Shown here: piece by piece, positions 23,458 through 35,594 of the stretch
Position numbering within the stretch: position 1 is the stretch's first letter
Layout of the letters: every line of letters begins with the position of its first letter
Assembly: GCA_026008535.1 (NCBI GenBank)
Contig: BRKX01000012.1
Span: forward strand, 23,031,848-23,095,847
Origin: Perilla frutescens
Taxonomy: Eukaryota; Streptophyta; Magnoliopsida; Lamiales; Lamiaceae
Direction of reading: 5' to 3'
Length of the DNA: 64,000 bases
The notes under the pieces: model-generated
The model's input: the letters and a program-made list of their open reading frames with translations, nothing else
Databases searched by the model: none
What the model was told of the DNA's origin: nothing
Program-made: the position numbers and the translations under genes

Positions 23458-23934
23458 GGTCCATTATGTTCGGTTCTTTTAATTCTTTGGTCTGGTTCGG
23501 TTCTTTTTTTTAATAAAAATTCAGTTCTCGGTTCGGTTCGGTCAGACAGGCAACGAATCAAATAGACCGAATAGACCGAGTCTTTTTAGTTATTATTAAT
23601 TGTTAGTTATTCAATAATTTGAATGTTTGTATTGTTATTTGTTGGTTTAGTTTTATATATTAGTTATAAAGGTTTATTTATGATGCTAGTTATAGATTTG
23701 TGGAATTTGTTTATTGTTTAAGCTATTATTTCCACAATTAGTCAAGTATTTCAAAATAAAAAAATAAAAAATAAATAGAAAAATCAGACTGGACCGAACC
23801 GAGCTGAACCGAATAAATTCAGTTCGGTCTGATTCGGTCCTCACCCTTAATTAAATTCGATTTGGTCCTAAATATTTGTTAATTCGGTCAGTTCGGTTTT
23901 ATGATTTTTAGACAGAAATATACCGAATGCGCAC
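23458..23934. mobile_element. half of a GGTTCGG-type TIR repeat
   Basis: Repeated GGTTCGGTTC and its complement GACCGAACCGAGC run through the segment. The right end reads GCGCACCCCTA, matching the terminus of the complete element at 53290-53869 (TAGGGGTGTGCAAA). The left terminus is absent: the copia LTR ends exactly where it should be. Confidence 0.55.
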
Positions 23935-24719
23935 CCCTAGGAATATGGTACAGATGATTTTGTTTTTCAATTTCTTCCTCAAATATCATTTATTTATTTT
24001 TTTTATGAATTATTATTAAGTTTGGATTCGTATTTTTTACCCCCCCCCCCCCCCAAATAGATTTTTCAAATGAAAAAATTGGATTTCTTATTATCTTTTT
24101 TATTGATTAATACTATGTTTGAATTAAAACATTTCAACCAAAAAAGTGAGTGACATAGAAAAAATTAGAATACTTTTTTGTTAACGAAATTCTGACCAAA
24201 ATTCGATTATTCAATCTTTTTTTTATCATTTCCATCAAAATTATACATCATATCTTTCGTACTTTAAAATTATAAATTATTGGTAGTATCATCACCCTGC
24301 AACCGAAACATCTATATGATCAAATTCTTTTTTGTTCAATATCCAATCGATAAACTAAATATATTATTGGAAAGTCCATTGGGAGTGCTTTTTCAAGAGG
24401 CCCATATTGCTCAGTATCATAGTCGGAGATGTTTGAAAAAAAAATTAGATTTTAAATTTGAGTTGAGATTTTGGCATATGTCGATTTTCAAAATTAATTA
24501 AGGGGTTTCAAATTTGAATGCATATATAATATATTATACGCCGGTAACATTTCCCCTGGCAGTCCTAACACACGAGGCCCCCTTCATTTCTTGTGGTAAT
24601 TAATCAATACATCACACACAACAAACTGCTTTTGATCCACTAAACTTCATTAATCTGTGCGTATTGAAGTTGAAGAAAACAAATTACTCTCCCTTCCAAT
24701 TTTGCTTTGGTTTTTAGAA
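23935..24719. other. intergenic, no gene seen
   Basis: AT-rich sequence with a poly-C run at 24040-24053. Frames are short and have no recognisable domain. The last nine bases (24711-24719, TTTTTAGAA) are the left target duplication of the next element. Confidence 0.6.
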
Positions 24720-25203
24720 ACGTTAATTGTCAAATAAATTACCACATTTCCATCATTTTGTAAATTAAATATCACGTTTATATCTAGTCAATTATAATAC
24801 CACGTTTTAATTTGTGTGGATTAAACATTCCCAATTTTTCCAACGAGTTAAGTATGACGTATTTGATCTAAAAACCACGTTGGCAAGTCACATCAACACG
24901 TCAGTTTTGTTAGTTTTCTCAATATATTTTATATTTTATAAATAAATAATTATATAAAAATGATTTTTCAACAAAAAAAAAAGAAGAAAAAGTAACAAAA
25001 ACGGCGTCATTTGTTACGCGTGTATGTTGAAGTGGCTGCCAAAGTGGTTTTTATACCAAATACATCATATTTAACTCGCCGAAAAAATTAGGGATGTTTA
25101 ATCTCACACAAATTAAAACGTGATGTTATAATTGAATAGATTTAAATGTGGTGTCTAATTTGCAAAAGGGTATAAACGTGGTAATTTATTTATCAATTAA
25201 TCC
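24720..25203. mobile_element. MULE-type MITE with ~190-bp TIRs and 9-bp target duplication
   Basis: The left arm (24720-24910) and the complement of the right arm (25016-25203) match over about 190 bases; both contain TAAATAAATTACCAC near the outside and CACGTTTTAATTTGTGTG further in. TTTTTAGAA occurs at 24711-24719 and 25204-25212, an exact 9-base duplication, which is the size made by Mutator-like transposases. The ~105-base loop has no frame. Long TIRs and no coding capacity make it a non-autonomous element that would fold into a strong hairpin RNA if transcribed. Confidence 0.8.
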
Positions 25204-25212
25204 TTTTTAGAA

Positions 25213-25610
25213 TGACTTAATTGATATAGCAAATAAAATGAGAGCTCACGCGACGTTCATATATGTTCGTTGAAGGTTTTTAGGTGCATAATAACGTCTC
25301 TCTCTGTATTTGTTGCTTATATACATAACTAAATATGTAAAATTTAGGAAGTAAAAATGAACTGAATTAATTGATTAAACCTTTTAATTTTCAAGCTAGA
25401 TTGGCAAATTATCATATACCATGGCAAAGCCAAGTGCAAAACATACATATGATAAAATAAACAATAACATTATATATATATATATGATATTTACCAACCA
25501 AAGGCAATACATAAACAATTTCGACATATATAGATGATATATATTACCAAATAACCAAAAGCAATTCTTGAGAGGAAAGTGGTGCAGAGCAGAGCTCCTC
25601 CTTTTATGGA
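25213..25610. other. intergenic, no gene seen
   Basis: AT-rich sequence with a TA run near 25472-25484. It lies downstream of the TPR gene and may include its 3'UTR and terminator. Confidence 0.5.
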
Positions 25611-26335
25611 TAACAAAATTTTGCTCCATATATATAGAGTTACTACCTCTTCATAGGCGAACTAGCAGAATCTGGATTCTCCGCAGAGCGATGTTCGTCC
25701 TTATCTGGTCGAGGCATTGCATTCAACAGAGGTTCGGAGACTGAACTCCTAGCTTTCTCCTTTAATCGCTCCAGTACTTGAATGGCTTCATTCAGTTCGT
25801 CTTCTGAACTTGGTCCGTCTTCCTCCCAATCTTCGACTACTTCCTCCTGAAAGTTGATTGCTCGTGGATGGCTGCAATGATTGAAAGAAGATGGTTATGC
25901 GATATATTTTCCTCATCACAGATTTTCCAACCAAAACCAACAATTTTGTCTGCCTATGAAAGAAGCTAACAAAAATTTTGCTCCTCAGTGTTATACCTCT
26001 TCGTAGCCGAACTAGCAGAATCTGGATTCTCTGAAGAGGCATGGTCGCCCTCATTCGGTGGAGGCATCGCATTCAAAAGAGTTTCGGAGACTAAAGTGCT
26101 AGCTTTCTCCTTTAATTGATTCAGTACTTGAATGGCTTCATTCAGTTCGTCTTGTGCACTTGGTCCGTGTCCCTCCCAACCTTCGACTACTTTCTCTTGA
26201 AAGTTCATCGCTAGTGGATAGCTGCAACGATAGAAAGAAGATGGTTATGCGATATGTATTTTCCTCATCACAGATTTTCCAACCAAAACAAACAATTGTC
26301 TGCCTATGAAAGAAGCTAACAAAATTGTGCAGCTA
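25611..26335 (-). repeat. tandem duplication of the TPR gene's last exon and preceding intron end
   Basis: Two ~350-base direct copies, 25611-25983 and 25964-26335. Each contains about 115 bases of intron end plus the 225-229-base exon. Intron parts agree at roughly 92% and exon parts at roughly 86% by my hand count. The shared intron phrase includes CATAGGCAGACAA and AATCTGTGATGAGGAAAAT. The exon is 225 bases, a multiple of three, so the frame is kept. Confidence 0.85.
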
Positions 26336-29300
26336 ACCAGTACAACCAAGGATTCATTGACACAAATTATTATATCAACCTGAGCATATTTTACGAGATT
26401 CTAAGAAATTCAATTTCAAAGACAAGGAAAGTAAAGACCAATATATGTTGAGGACATTACTTGTTTGGAATATTATTTTGCATGACTGTCCGTGAAAGCA
26501 TTAGCCACTATACTAGCAAACTTCATTTTCATAAAATGTGACGGTACTTATCATGAAGACATTTAGGTTCCATAAATCAGATAACGAGAGCTGCATTCAC
26601 ATCCCTATTTAAAATTGCACATTTAGAAGACATTATTTGTTCCCAAAAACAGAGGAGCGCATACTATTGAAATGTGTCTCATATGCACTAAGGAACATCC
26701 GATTTAAAGGTGTAGATTGACCAGTCACTATATGTTCCTTCAAACTGACAAGGTGTTTACTATAAAAAGTTTACATTATACCGTACATGTAAAATTTAAA
26801 TCGTGCATGCAACGAGACTACAGTAAAACCATTATGATATCAAGGTGGGACTGGAGCTATTACTGAAACCTTAATATTTCAACCAGAAAGGTGGTGAAGA
26901 AGTAACGATGTTTCTATGTGTTAAGCACGACCCAAAGTATGATGTTTTCTAAGATCTTTGTATTTAGTTATCACGCATATTTAATCCTCATAATTAGGAT
27001 ATTTTGCCAATATAGATTATCATATTAGAGCATCAATAGTTCTTTCATGTGAGAACGAAAAAATGCACAGGAAGGAAAATAAATTTCAAACATCACCATC
27101 TTTTTAAGCAAACACATTATTTAAACTGAAACAGGATCTAATGTTCAAATTGAGAATCTAAGATACACAAAAAGCATGAACATATATTATCTAATTGACT
27201 AATTCTGTTCCTGCAATCAGTTAATCAACAAAACTTGGTCCTAGATCAAGAGGGTATATAAGAAGTTAAAAGAAATCAACAACCTGAAGGAGAAAATACA
27301 CAAAACATGCCCAACATATTCTAATATAAGAGCTAATAAGAGAGTCGAAAGACTCAAGAAAAAAAATGAGGCCGCTTTCTTCAAAGATATTTACAGTCTA
27401 CAAGAAATGCTACTGGATGGTAAACTGAAGCCTTCATCAATCTAGACAGATATAGGAAAATAATATTTCTCCCAAACCAGATTTCTCCACTTGCAGGTTA
27501 GATCAAGTTTCCCTTGATTAAGACCCATTAGACATAATAATTTACGGGTACGCCAGTTTAAACTCTGGAGGATAATGAGGGTTTTTTCATGCTTACAGCA
27601 GAAAATATTTCATGTTTTCAATTATAATAAACCAGAACTAAACCACTGAGCTTCACTAATAAATATCAAAGCTTAACTTTCCCCAGTCTCAAAGTCATAA
27701 GAAAGAAGAAATCACGGTCGCCGCCACACACATTACAGAGCACAGAGCACAATTTTTAGTTTTGATTTCTATCATTATAAAGCATGAAGATAGCAATCTC
27801 TCAAATTAAGATGGACATATTTCTTAGAAACTTTATCTTGATAATACGAACATATTCTCCATCCCTTCGGGGCCTCTCAAAGAAACTCACATACACAAAA
27901 TGAACACGCATAAATAAAGAGCGTAAGGATTCATGTATCTTATATTTAGAACAGGCAAAGGCATACGGTCCAATTCAGTTTAGCAACTTTAAACATGCAT
28001 GATAGTGAGCTTACTTTTTTAGGTCAGGTGCGTGTTATTTCTGACATACTTCATAGCATTAATGAAGTGCCAATAAAGCTCTAACCAAGCAATGAAGTAG
28101 GTTCAGAATCAAGGCAATGATTTCTTAAACTTTTACCTTCCCATAGCCGCATATGCTTTTGAGAGATTCTGACAAGTTTCTATTGAATCGGCATGATGTG
28201 GCCCAAGGGAGACATCCATGATCTCTTTTGAATATGCAAAAACTTGGGCAGCTGACTGCGGCCTATCTAATTCCATGTAAGCTGCCCCCAAGTTGTTGTA
28301 AACATAACCTATGGCAAAGTGCTTTGAACCAAAACTCTCTTTCAACCTTTCTGCAGCATCTTCCAAATACGAGATTGCTTCTTCCACCTTCCCTGTTAAT
28401 AGGAGCAGCCAACCAATCCTCGCTGAAACACTTCCTACCGAATGCTGTTCTTGAGGCAGCTTCTCAAAAATCACCAATGCCTTCTTCAACAATGATATTG
28501 CAGTTTCAAAATCATTCATTGTCTCGTATTGCGTTGAAATTTCCATATATGATTCTACAACAGCAAGAGGGGAACTTCTCTCTTTCTTTTCAAGAATTCC
28601 ACAAGCAATTTCCAAGCATTTCTTTGCATCTGCAAACTTCTCCTGATGACACAGAGCTTTGGACATAGAAATAAAGACCATTGCGCGATCCTCACTCTCT
28701 TTATCCGTCTGTTGCACAACTCCCTTCAAAGTATTGATAGCTTCCTCAAATCTCCCCAGGGAAATCTGCATATTAGCAGCATCAATCTCTGCACGGAGCA
28801 AATCAGCCCCACGACCCCAGTTCTTCAAGACCTTTCGTGACAATTGGTTCTGTTCCAATGCTTTCTCATGCTCTTCTAGTCCAGTATAAATAACTCCAAG
28901 AACCCTCCTATCAAAAGCAACCTCCACCGAGTTATGCCCCAAATGTGTCTTATGAATCTCCAGCGCCTTCAAACAAAACGGCAGCGCCTCTTTGAAATCT
29001 AGAACAGCAACATAGGCCTCTGCAACACCCCTATTGGCATCACCAAGCTCCTTACTATCTTCCTCAAAAATCTTCTCTTTAATCTCCAAAGCTTTCCTCA
29101 GATCAACAATGGCCTCCTCCCTCCTCCCCATTGCCGTTTTAACATTAAACAATTCAAACTGGACGGCATGAAGAATAGGCAAAACTTGATCAGCATTGTA
29201 AGAATTCCCCCCCACTAACTCGCTCAACAACCTATTAGCCCTATTCAAATAGCCCAAACTATCACTAAACCTTTTCATACCATAACTAGAAGTACCCAAC

Positions 29301-29836
29301 AAATGCAAAGCCATTGCAATCGGCAAGGGAAATTTCTTACCGGAATTGTTATCATCATTCTCATCGAATATTTCCAAAGCCCTTCGAGCGAAAGATAGAG
29401 TCTTTTCGGGGTCGTCACCTTCGCGGTCGAGTTTAAGGCCAATTTTCAAGCAGGCCAAACCCAAATCCTTCTCATCAAAGCACGCCTCCATTTCCTTAAA
29501 CGCTGCGAGCATTTCATCGAGGGATTCCGCAGACTCAAACGCCTCCTCGAGCTCTGATTTCTCCTTGATTTTCCTCTGTCTTCCCGACATCTGCTGAGCA
29601 TTTTGGGCAAGTGGGTCCACGAGCGTGTTGAGATTTCGGGATAGGCAGGTTCGAAACCGACATGAATTGGAGTTGAAGGTGGAGGAGAGTAAAGATTGAG
29701 AGGCGGAGCAAGATTTGGGCGGGCAGGTGAGAGAGTGGTCGGAGGAAGCGGCGAAGTCTCTGGTGGAGAGAGAAAGTGGGGTTTTAGGGTACGGCTTACG
29801 GAGATGAGAGAGAAGTTTGGACGAAGCTCTTCTCAT
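25643..29836 (-). CDS. TPR protein, kinesin-light-chain-related type (At2g31240-like)
   Basis: Three coding exons are assembled: 29836-28137, 26221-25997 and 25871-25643, giving 717 residues. Donors are AAG|GTAAAA and GAG|GTATAA; both acceptors are TTGCAG|C. Reading phase is 2 at each joint, so MG-S and TK-S codons form correctly. The protein has an Arg/Ser-rich N-terminus (MRRASSKLLSHLRK...) that looks like an organelle presequence. A series of TPR helix pairs follows from about residue 110 to 565 (for example FEEAINTLKGVV, VEEAISYLEDAAERL, YVYNNLGAAYMEL). The C-terminal part is the conserved FQEKVVEGWEGHGPSAQDEL segment. TPR units bind protein partners; the exact role is not known to me. 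The last exon occurs twice in tandem, both copies in frame, so the protein should be ~75 residues longer than its relatives. The 1.9-kb intron (26222-28136) shows no further exon. Confidence 0.87.
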
Positions 29837-31048
29837 GGCGGATGATTACCGAGAGAGAATTGGAACGAGGCTTATGCAGAAATGTGATTGTGATTTGTGA
29901 ATGAGAATGAATGAAGTTTGTTTGTAGTTTCTTAAACCCTCGCTAAAGCCCCTCTACACAGTTTTTTTTTTTTTTTTTTTTTTTCTTTCGAGAAATGTTA
30001 TAATATTTGAAAATTCGACTATAGTTAGTAGTGTCAAGTTTAATTTTGACTCTGTTTAGTTAAACTAGTTTTAAGAAAAGAGTTCGAATGAACTTTTTAT
30101 CAAGTTAATATTTGAGAAGCTTTCATCCAGCCAAAACAATATCGTTCAAGCTGTGATTTTCAATCATTGTAAGTTTTAAAATTTTGGGATCTCCCTGTGA
30201 TGATGATATTTGTGTCAATATTTTTTTGAATTAGGTGTGGAAAATTTTAGAGATAGATTTCATGTTGGATGTGGTGAATGATATTTCATGATGCGATCAT
30301 TTTTAATTATTTTTAATTTTTTGAGGAAAATGATGCGATGAATTGATGAGAGAAAAATGAAGTTAAAATTTTTTGAAGATTTCTAATAATATTTTTGTAA
30401 TTCTCTATGAGGGGGAGTTAGATATTTAGATTGCACAAATTCATTTTTATTTTATTTTTTATAATAATGACAACCCACAATCGTTACTCATGAGTATGCA
30501 CTGATCACATTATATCTCTCTTCTAACAAAATGGTCACATCCAGCTCAAAAGAAGAGAAAATAAAAATTATCATGCCCTGTTTAGCTGCTTCTATCTTTA
30601 ACTTATCTATAAAATAAACGTTATCATACATTCACACGTGACAATATGTTCATTTTTATGTTCCATATGCTTATGAATCACAAAAGTTTCCCGTGTAGCA
30701 TCTACAAAATCGCAAATATGGTAAATGAGAAAACTTACATTTTTACGGACGAGAAAATATAAAAAAAAATGACGTCGTTGACGCTGTCCAAACACCAAGA
30801 ATGATAAGGATAGTGATGAGTCTTTACAATTTGAGTGTGGAAACTACTAGCATTCCCCCTCACCTTGCAAATCAAGCAGAGGGAAAACCAAGCTTCATAA
30901 TTCAATTTATGTACAAGATTATATACAACAAAGAATTTAGAGCTTTGAATCGACAGATTGAAGAAGAGAAAAACGTAGCTTTTACATGTTCAATGGTTTC
31001 AAGAGAGAGAGGAGAGTTTGTGTGTGAGAGAGAGAGAATGAGAGCTAA
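29837..31048. other. TPR gene promoter region and ATG9 3' flank, no gene seen
   Basis: Both flanking genes are on the minus strand, so this holds the TPR promoter/5'UTR (29837 to roughly 30000) and the ATG9 3'UTR (down to roughly 30800). A 24-base T run is at 29960-29983 and GA-rich repeats are at 31001-31037. Short frames here carry no domain. Confidence 0.55.
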
Positions 31049-34000
31049 TCACACAAGATTTGCAGGATCCTCCTCAGAGCCCCTATCTGATGGGCTTTTA
31101 TATATGTCGACAAACGGCAGATCGAAATTCCCAGCTTCTAAATCATCGATGTAGAACGTCCGCGACAGCCCCCTCGAGTTACTCAAGTTGAGTCGATGCT
31201 CCTCACCGCTTCTCTCGGAGTAGTTGTCGTAGCAATCACGAGAAGCATCATGGTAAAAGTTCGGAGGCTCAAGAAAGCTCGTCTCCTGACCCGGACCTTG
31301 CGCTCGTGTTCTGGCCCACCACTGACTCCTATCAGTATGTCGCGTGTCATTGGATTCATGGTGCCGCAGGACACTCTCTTGGAAGAGAGGAACTGATGTA
31401 GAAGCTTCCAGATGGCTCAGTGCGCGGTCCTCAAACAGGTTCTCGTCCCAGTTGTCATCGTATCTGGGAGTGTTCTTCGTCAAGTGGGACGGCATCCATA
31501 AATCGGCAGGATTCTCCTCGTCATTGTCGTATTGTCTGGATGGCGTCCCTCTTGAATCTTCATCGTCTCTTTCATGATTCTGTGAGGTGTAATACCACTC
31601 CAAAATATATGGAAAGTTCTTCTGCTCCCCATCTATCAGCCACATTGAATCTAACTGGTGGAAATTCCCCAGATTGTTGAACGGCGTTTCCCTCGAGAAC
31701 AACACGTTCCGTTCGCCTGCACCAAAGCCTCTGAAATTTGGATTCTGATGCGGCATCCCAGAATGCATCTGTGAAGTTTCAGTTCCATGACCTCTCAGCT
31801 TCTGATCTCTGAATTTTTTCAGCGATGCAAGGAACTGCTTCCCGTCATCATTAGGATCCCACGACGGATAGGCAATTTGAAAGCTGCGTATATTTGTCGA
31901 CACCAGACATCGAGTCATTTGACGCGCAAGGCAAAAAAAAAGTCAGGACAAATCGTTTGCAGATAGTCATACCTCAAGAACGACTTCTCCATTTTCCCTT
32001 GGGAACTCCTCTGATCGTGAGTTGAGTTAAATGGCGAACCATATCTTTTGTTTCCATGATTTCTAAAATCGAAGAGACTAAAGCTGTGCCAAGAAACATG
32101 ACACGTCGATGAGTTCTCCTTCTCCAATAAAGCAAAAAACAATTCTTCCATGAAGCATTTCGTATGAAGATAAAGCAAGAGAAAGAAGCGGTCATGAAGC
32201 TCAATGACCTAATACGTACCTACAAACATGGCCCACGCCTTCAACATCCACAGTGAAATCCGCAATGAACTTTAAGATATCATCCACCCGCTGCAAAATC
32301 AAACCGACAGTATTGCAGAGAATACCCTCTTACCGGGAAATCATGAGCACGTATTTAAGGACATACCTTAGGGACAACAAACATAAGTACCATTGGGGTG
32401 AGAAAGATCGAGGCCATCTCTTCCAATAGCATCATTCCTGTGTACTGCACCAAGAAAACTCACTTGTATCAGCCTAGATTGTAGATAAAGACACAAGTGT
32501 GCCTAGTATTTGCAATTAACCATTCAACGGCCAATTAGGTTAGGCAGAAAATCTAACCAAAAAATTATTAATGAAGCTTGCAGATTCTAAATGGCTTGTA
32601 ATCAGAAGTTATCTTTTAAATGATGATAAATATAATAAGGTGACCAAGATTTCAGTATCTCTCATACATATAAGGTTTATAGAAACATCAATATACCAAA
32701 TATATGACAGGCAGAGCCAGGTAGAAGGCATCTGCAAGTCGTATAGACATCTAATTAAAGCTCGAGTGATATATAAAATTATTCAAGAAACAATAAATAA
32801 CCTAAAATTAGGACAACCGCACTCAATGTAAGATAAACTACAAAAAGGCCAAATCCAAACCCGCATATAGGTCTGCAGGGATACTTCTTGACACCCGTTA
32901 TCACAGTATCACAAATGTAGTAATACAAACATATTTTCCACTTTTTTAGCCCTAAACCCTAAATGAAGACACTCAAGTCACAGATCGAATCTCTGCCAGA
33001 AACAGAAAAATTAACAGTAGAGATGTTGCTTCAATATAGAAAACCAAAGAAAACATTCTTCGCCATACATTCCAAACTCTGAATCCTGAGAAAAACTTGA
33101 ATAAATATACAAGGCAATTAACAGTCATGCTAACATGCAATAAGACAAGGATACCTGAAAAAGAGTCTCAAACTCCACCCGTACAGTCTCAGTGTTCTCT
33201 TTCCCACGCCATCTTTTTGGCATATAGTGTGTATGTTGGACAACCAGGGACATTGCCCCCTGCGGATCAAGGACAAGAATCTCATCCATCATTGCAGCCC
33301 GGCTAATAGCAGTTATAGTTCCAAAAACTGCAGCATACCAGAATAAGTTTCGCCCAAATATCTGCAATATCACAACAAGACCAATTACTAAAGGAGAAGT
33401 TCCAGAATTCAGTCAGTCTATTACATTTCAAAACAGAATCGTAGTGTGAGATTGAAAGCATTACATGGCCCTCCAGGAGAGATTCCTCTAAGAATGCAAT
33501 TATTATAAGCACAGCAGCAAAGCCACCGGAAACAAACGATATGAACTTCGCCACAATAGTCAAGATAGGTGAAGGAAACTGTTTTACGTAATCAGAAGCA
33601 TGTACTATGCTGCTGTTTATCCGGTGCTTAAACAAATGGTCAACCTGGAAATGAAAAATGTTTCTCCAAGTCAGTGTCCTCGAAGAATAGAGAAGCTATA
33701 GTAATTAATGAACTGCAGATGGAATCCAGCTTGATACAAGTATAAGAACATATAGCTAAGACTAATAATCATGCATATTCATATAAGGTCATAGTTGCAC
33801 TTTGATCCCATAGCAGATAACCAGCCTTAATTCCTCCAGAAAAAATCATGTTCCAATCCATCAACACATAGCACAACCAGCTCAATCACCATCCGGACAT
33901 AATGCTGAAGTAAGAAGTGTAACGCCTGAGACGCAAATTTAGGATAGAGTTTACGCAGATACCTCATTGAATTCCCTTAACATCCACTTAGAGAGATTTG

Positions 34001-35594
34001 ACCATCTACGGGATGATGCTGTACTTGGATGATTATAGAACTGTTCAGCGTGCCTCAAGAAGAGATACACCAGCATGAAAATAACAAGGAATGGGGAGAG
34101 AAGCAGCAGGGCAAAGCCAACTATCATAAGCCTTTTCCTCAATGTATTTGGATCAGAGACAAAATCTCTTCTGACACGGAAGTTTCTGCAGAAACAAAGT
34201 AGGTACAGAAAGAGCTTAAATAAATCGCACAAGAGCAAATTTCAGCAATCCAAAGTCATTAACTTAAGAGGTACACAAAGACAAGTATTTTTCAATCTTT
34301 TGAGGATCAGGAAGGGAAAGAAAGAGCTACACGCACAAAAATTTATTGAAACAGAGATGACATAAAATAATTCATCACAGAAGTGGACTTCTCTCAATCA
34401 TTTTTAATGGTATCCATAATTTCCCAATGATGTAGGAACGGGCGGATAAATTTATCACTTATACTTTTGCAATACACTGTTTTCCACAATATACAGCATT
34501 AAGGAGTTCACAGTTTACCTGTCAAACATGCTCTGCAGTATGCACCAATTTAAGGTCCATTCAAGAGTCTTTGGCAGGACCAGACGAAGTTGGACACCAT
34601 CTGTGCCAACATTGCCAGTTGTGCAAGAACCAGGGACCCACTGGAATATAGGAAATGCAAGCACTCCTTTATTAAGCATGCCAATCATGTAATTCTCCTT
34701 CCTCATCAATCTCATCACCACATCATGAATAGAAAGATCCTTGACCACACATAACTGCTGTGTCAGTTGTACTTGAACAACCTTTTCAAGAATCAACGAC
34801 CATGGCATGGTCTGTATTTCGTTGTCTGTCACATGGAGACTGCAAAGACATTAACTTCAGTTATGAACTTACAGATCAAGGACACAAAATGGTGTCCTCA
34901 TCTCAAGCATTAAGTATTTACATTTAACAGCTTAAAATGTAGAGATAACTAGATAGTATAACAGCTTACATGACTTTCAACCTTATTAGGTGCCACGTGA
35001 TATATAGTTATACCTGTTGTAGTAAAATCGACGGATCTTAAGAGTCTCCTTTAACTGTGCAAAGAACCTCAAAAAGCAGAATATCCAGTAGATGGAGAAT
35101 ATTCCCAAATATCCTAGAATTATAGCTTTGGAAAGAGTAAAAGGAGTCAATGGATGCTTATGTAGAGCTTCCTCAGAGAGATCACAAGGTTTGATTCCTG
35201 ATTCCACTGCATCCATCCCGCATTTTGCATTGCGGAGGCCATTCCAATCAACAAAGAGCAGGAAAAACCCAGAAAAACATATAGTAAAAGCCAAGCTCAG
35301 AAGCTCGAATATCCACTTAATGATAATGCACCAAAGGCCTTTCTCACAGTAATAGGTGTAAATCCTCTCAAAGAACAGATCCAAATCATCAATTGGCTCA
35401 GCATTCAAAGTCTCACCATCAAGAAGCCCAGATGGGCTTTCACTACCAGGGCTTGGTGCTCTATGATAATCAGACAATTCAATCTCATGTGGTGCATCAT
35501 TAAGCAACCCAGTAATCAGAGAAGAAGATGCACTGTGCTGTTTCCGCTTAAATATATTGAAAGCATGGAATCCTTTTTGCCCACTGAACATCAC
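31049..35594 (-). CDS. ATG9: autophagy-related protein 9 (membrane lipid scramblase)
   Basis: Nine coding exons: 35594-35014, 34839-34519, 34185-33963, 33644-33465, 33361-33155, 32444-32367, 32290-32220, 32083-31973, 31883-31049. All have GT/AG borders and phases that join perfectly to 868 residues, close to the 866 I recall for Arabidopsis ATG9. Recognition is clear: near-identical blocks such as CIIIKWIFELLSLAF, FVDWNGLRNAKCGMDAVESG, MRLMRKENYMIGMLNKG, FLRHAEQFYNHPSTASSRRW, SFVSGGFAAVLIIIAFLEES, HYMPKRWRGKEN and GMMLLEEMASIF. ATG9 is the only multi-spanning core autophagy protein; it moves on Golgi-derived vesicles and re-distributes lipids while the phagophore grows. Membrane segments fall in exons 1-6; the N-terminus (with a conserved SPGSESPSGLL) and the long acidic C-terminus (exon 9) are cytosolic. 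The start is the first ATG of the conserved frame. Nothing is missing. Confidence 0.97.

Noticed and set aside
28228..29597. Plus-strand Ser-rich frames over the TPR gene
   Set aside because: They are antisense shadows of the long TPR exon and have no leader, motif or splice support.
31183..31680. Several frames opposite to or beside ATG9 exon 9
   Set aside because: They are shadows of the real exon, whose minus-strand frame joins in phase to the rest of ATG9.
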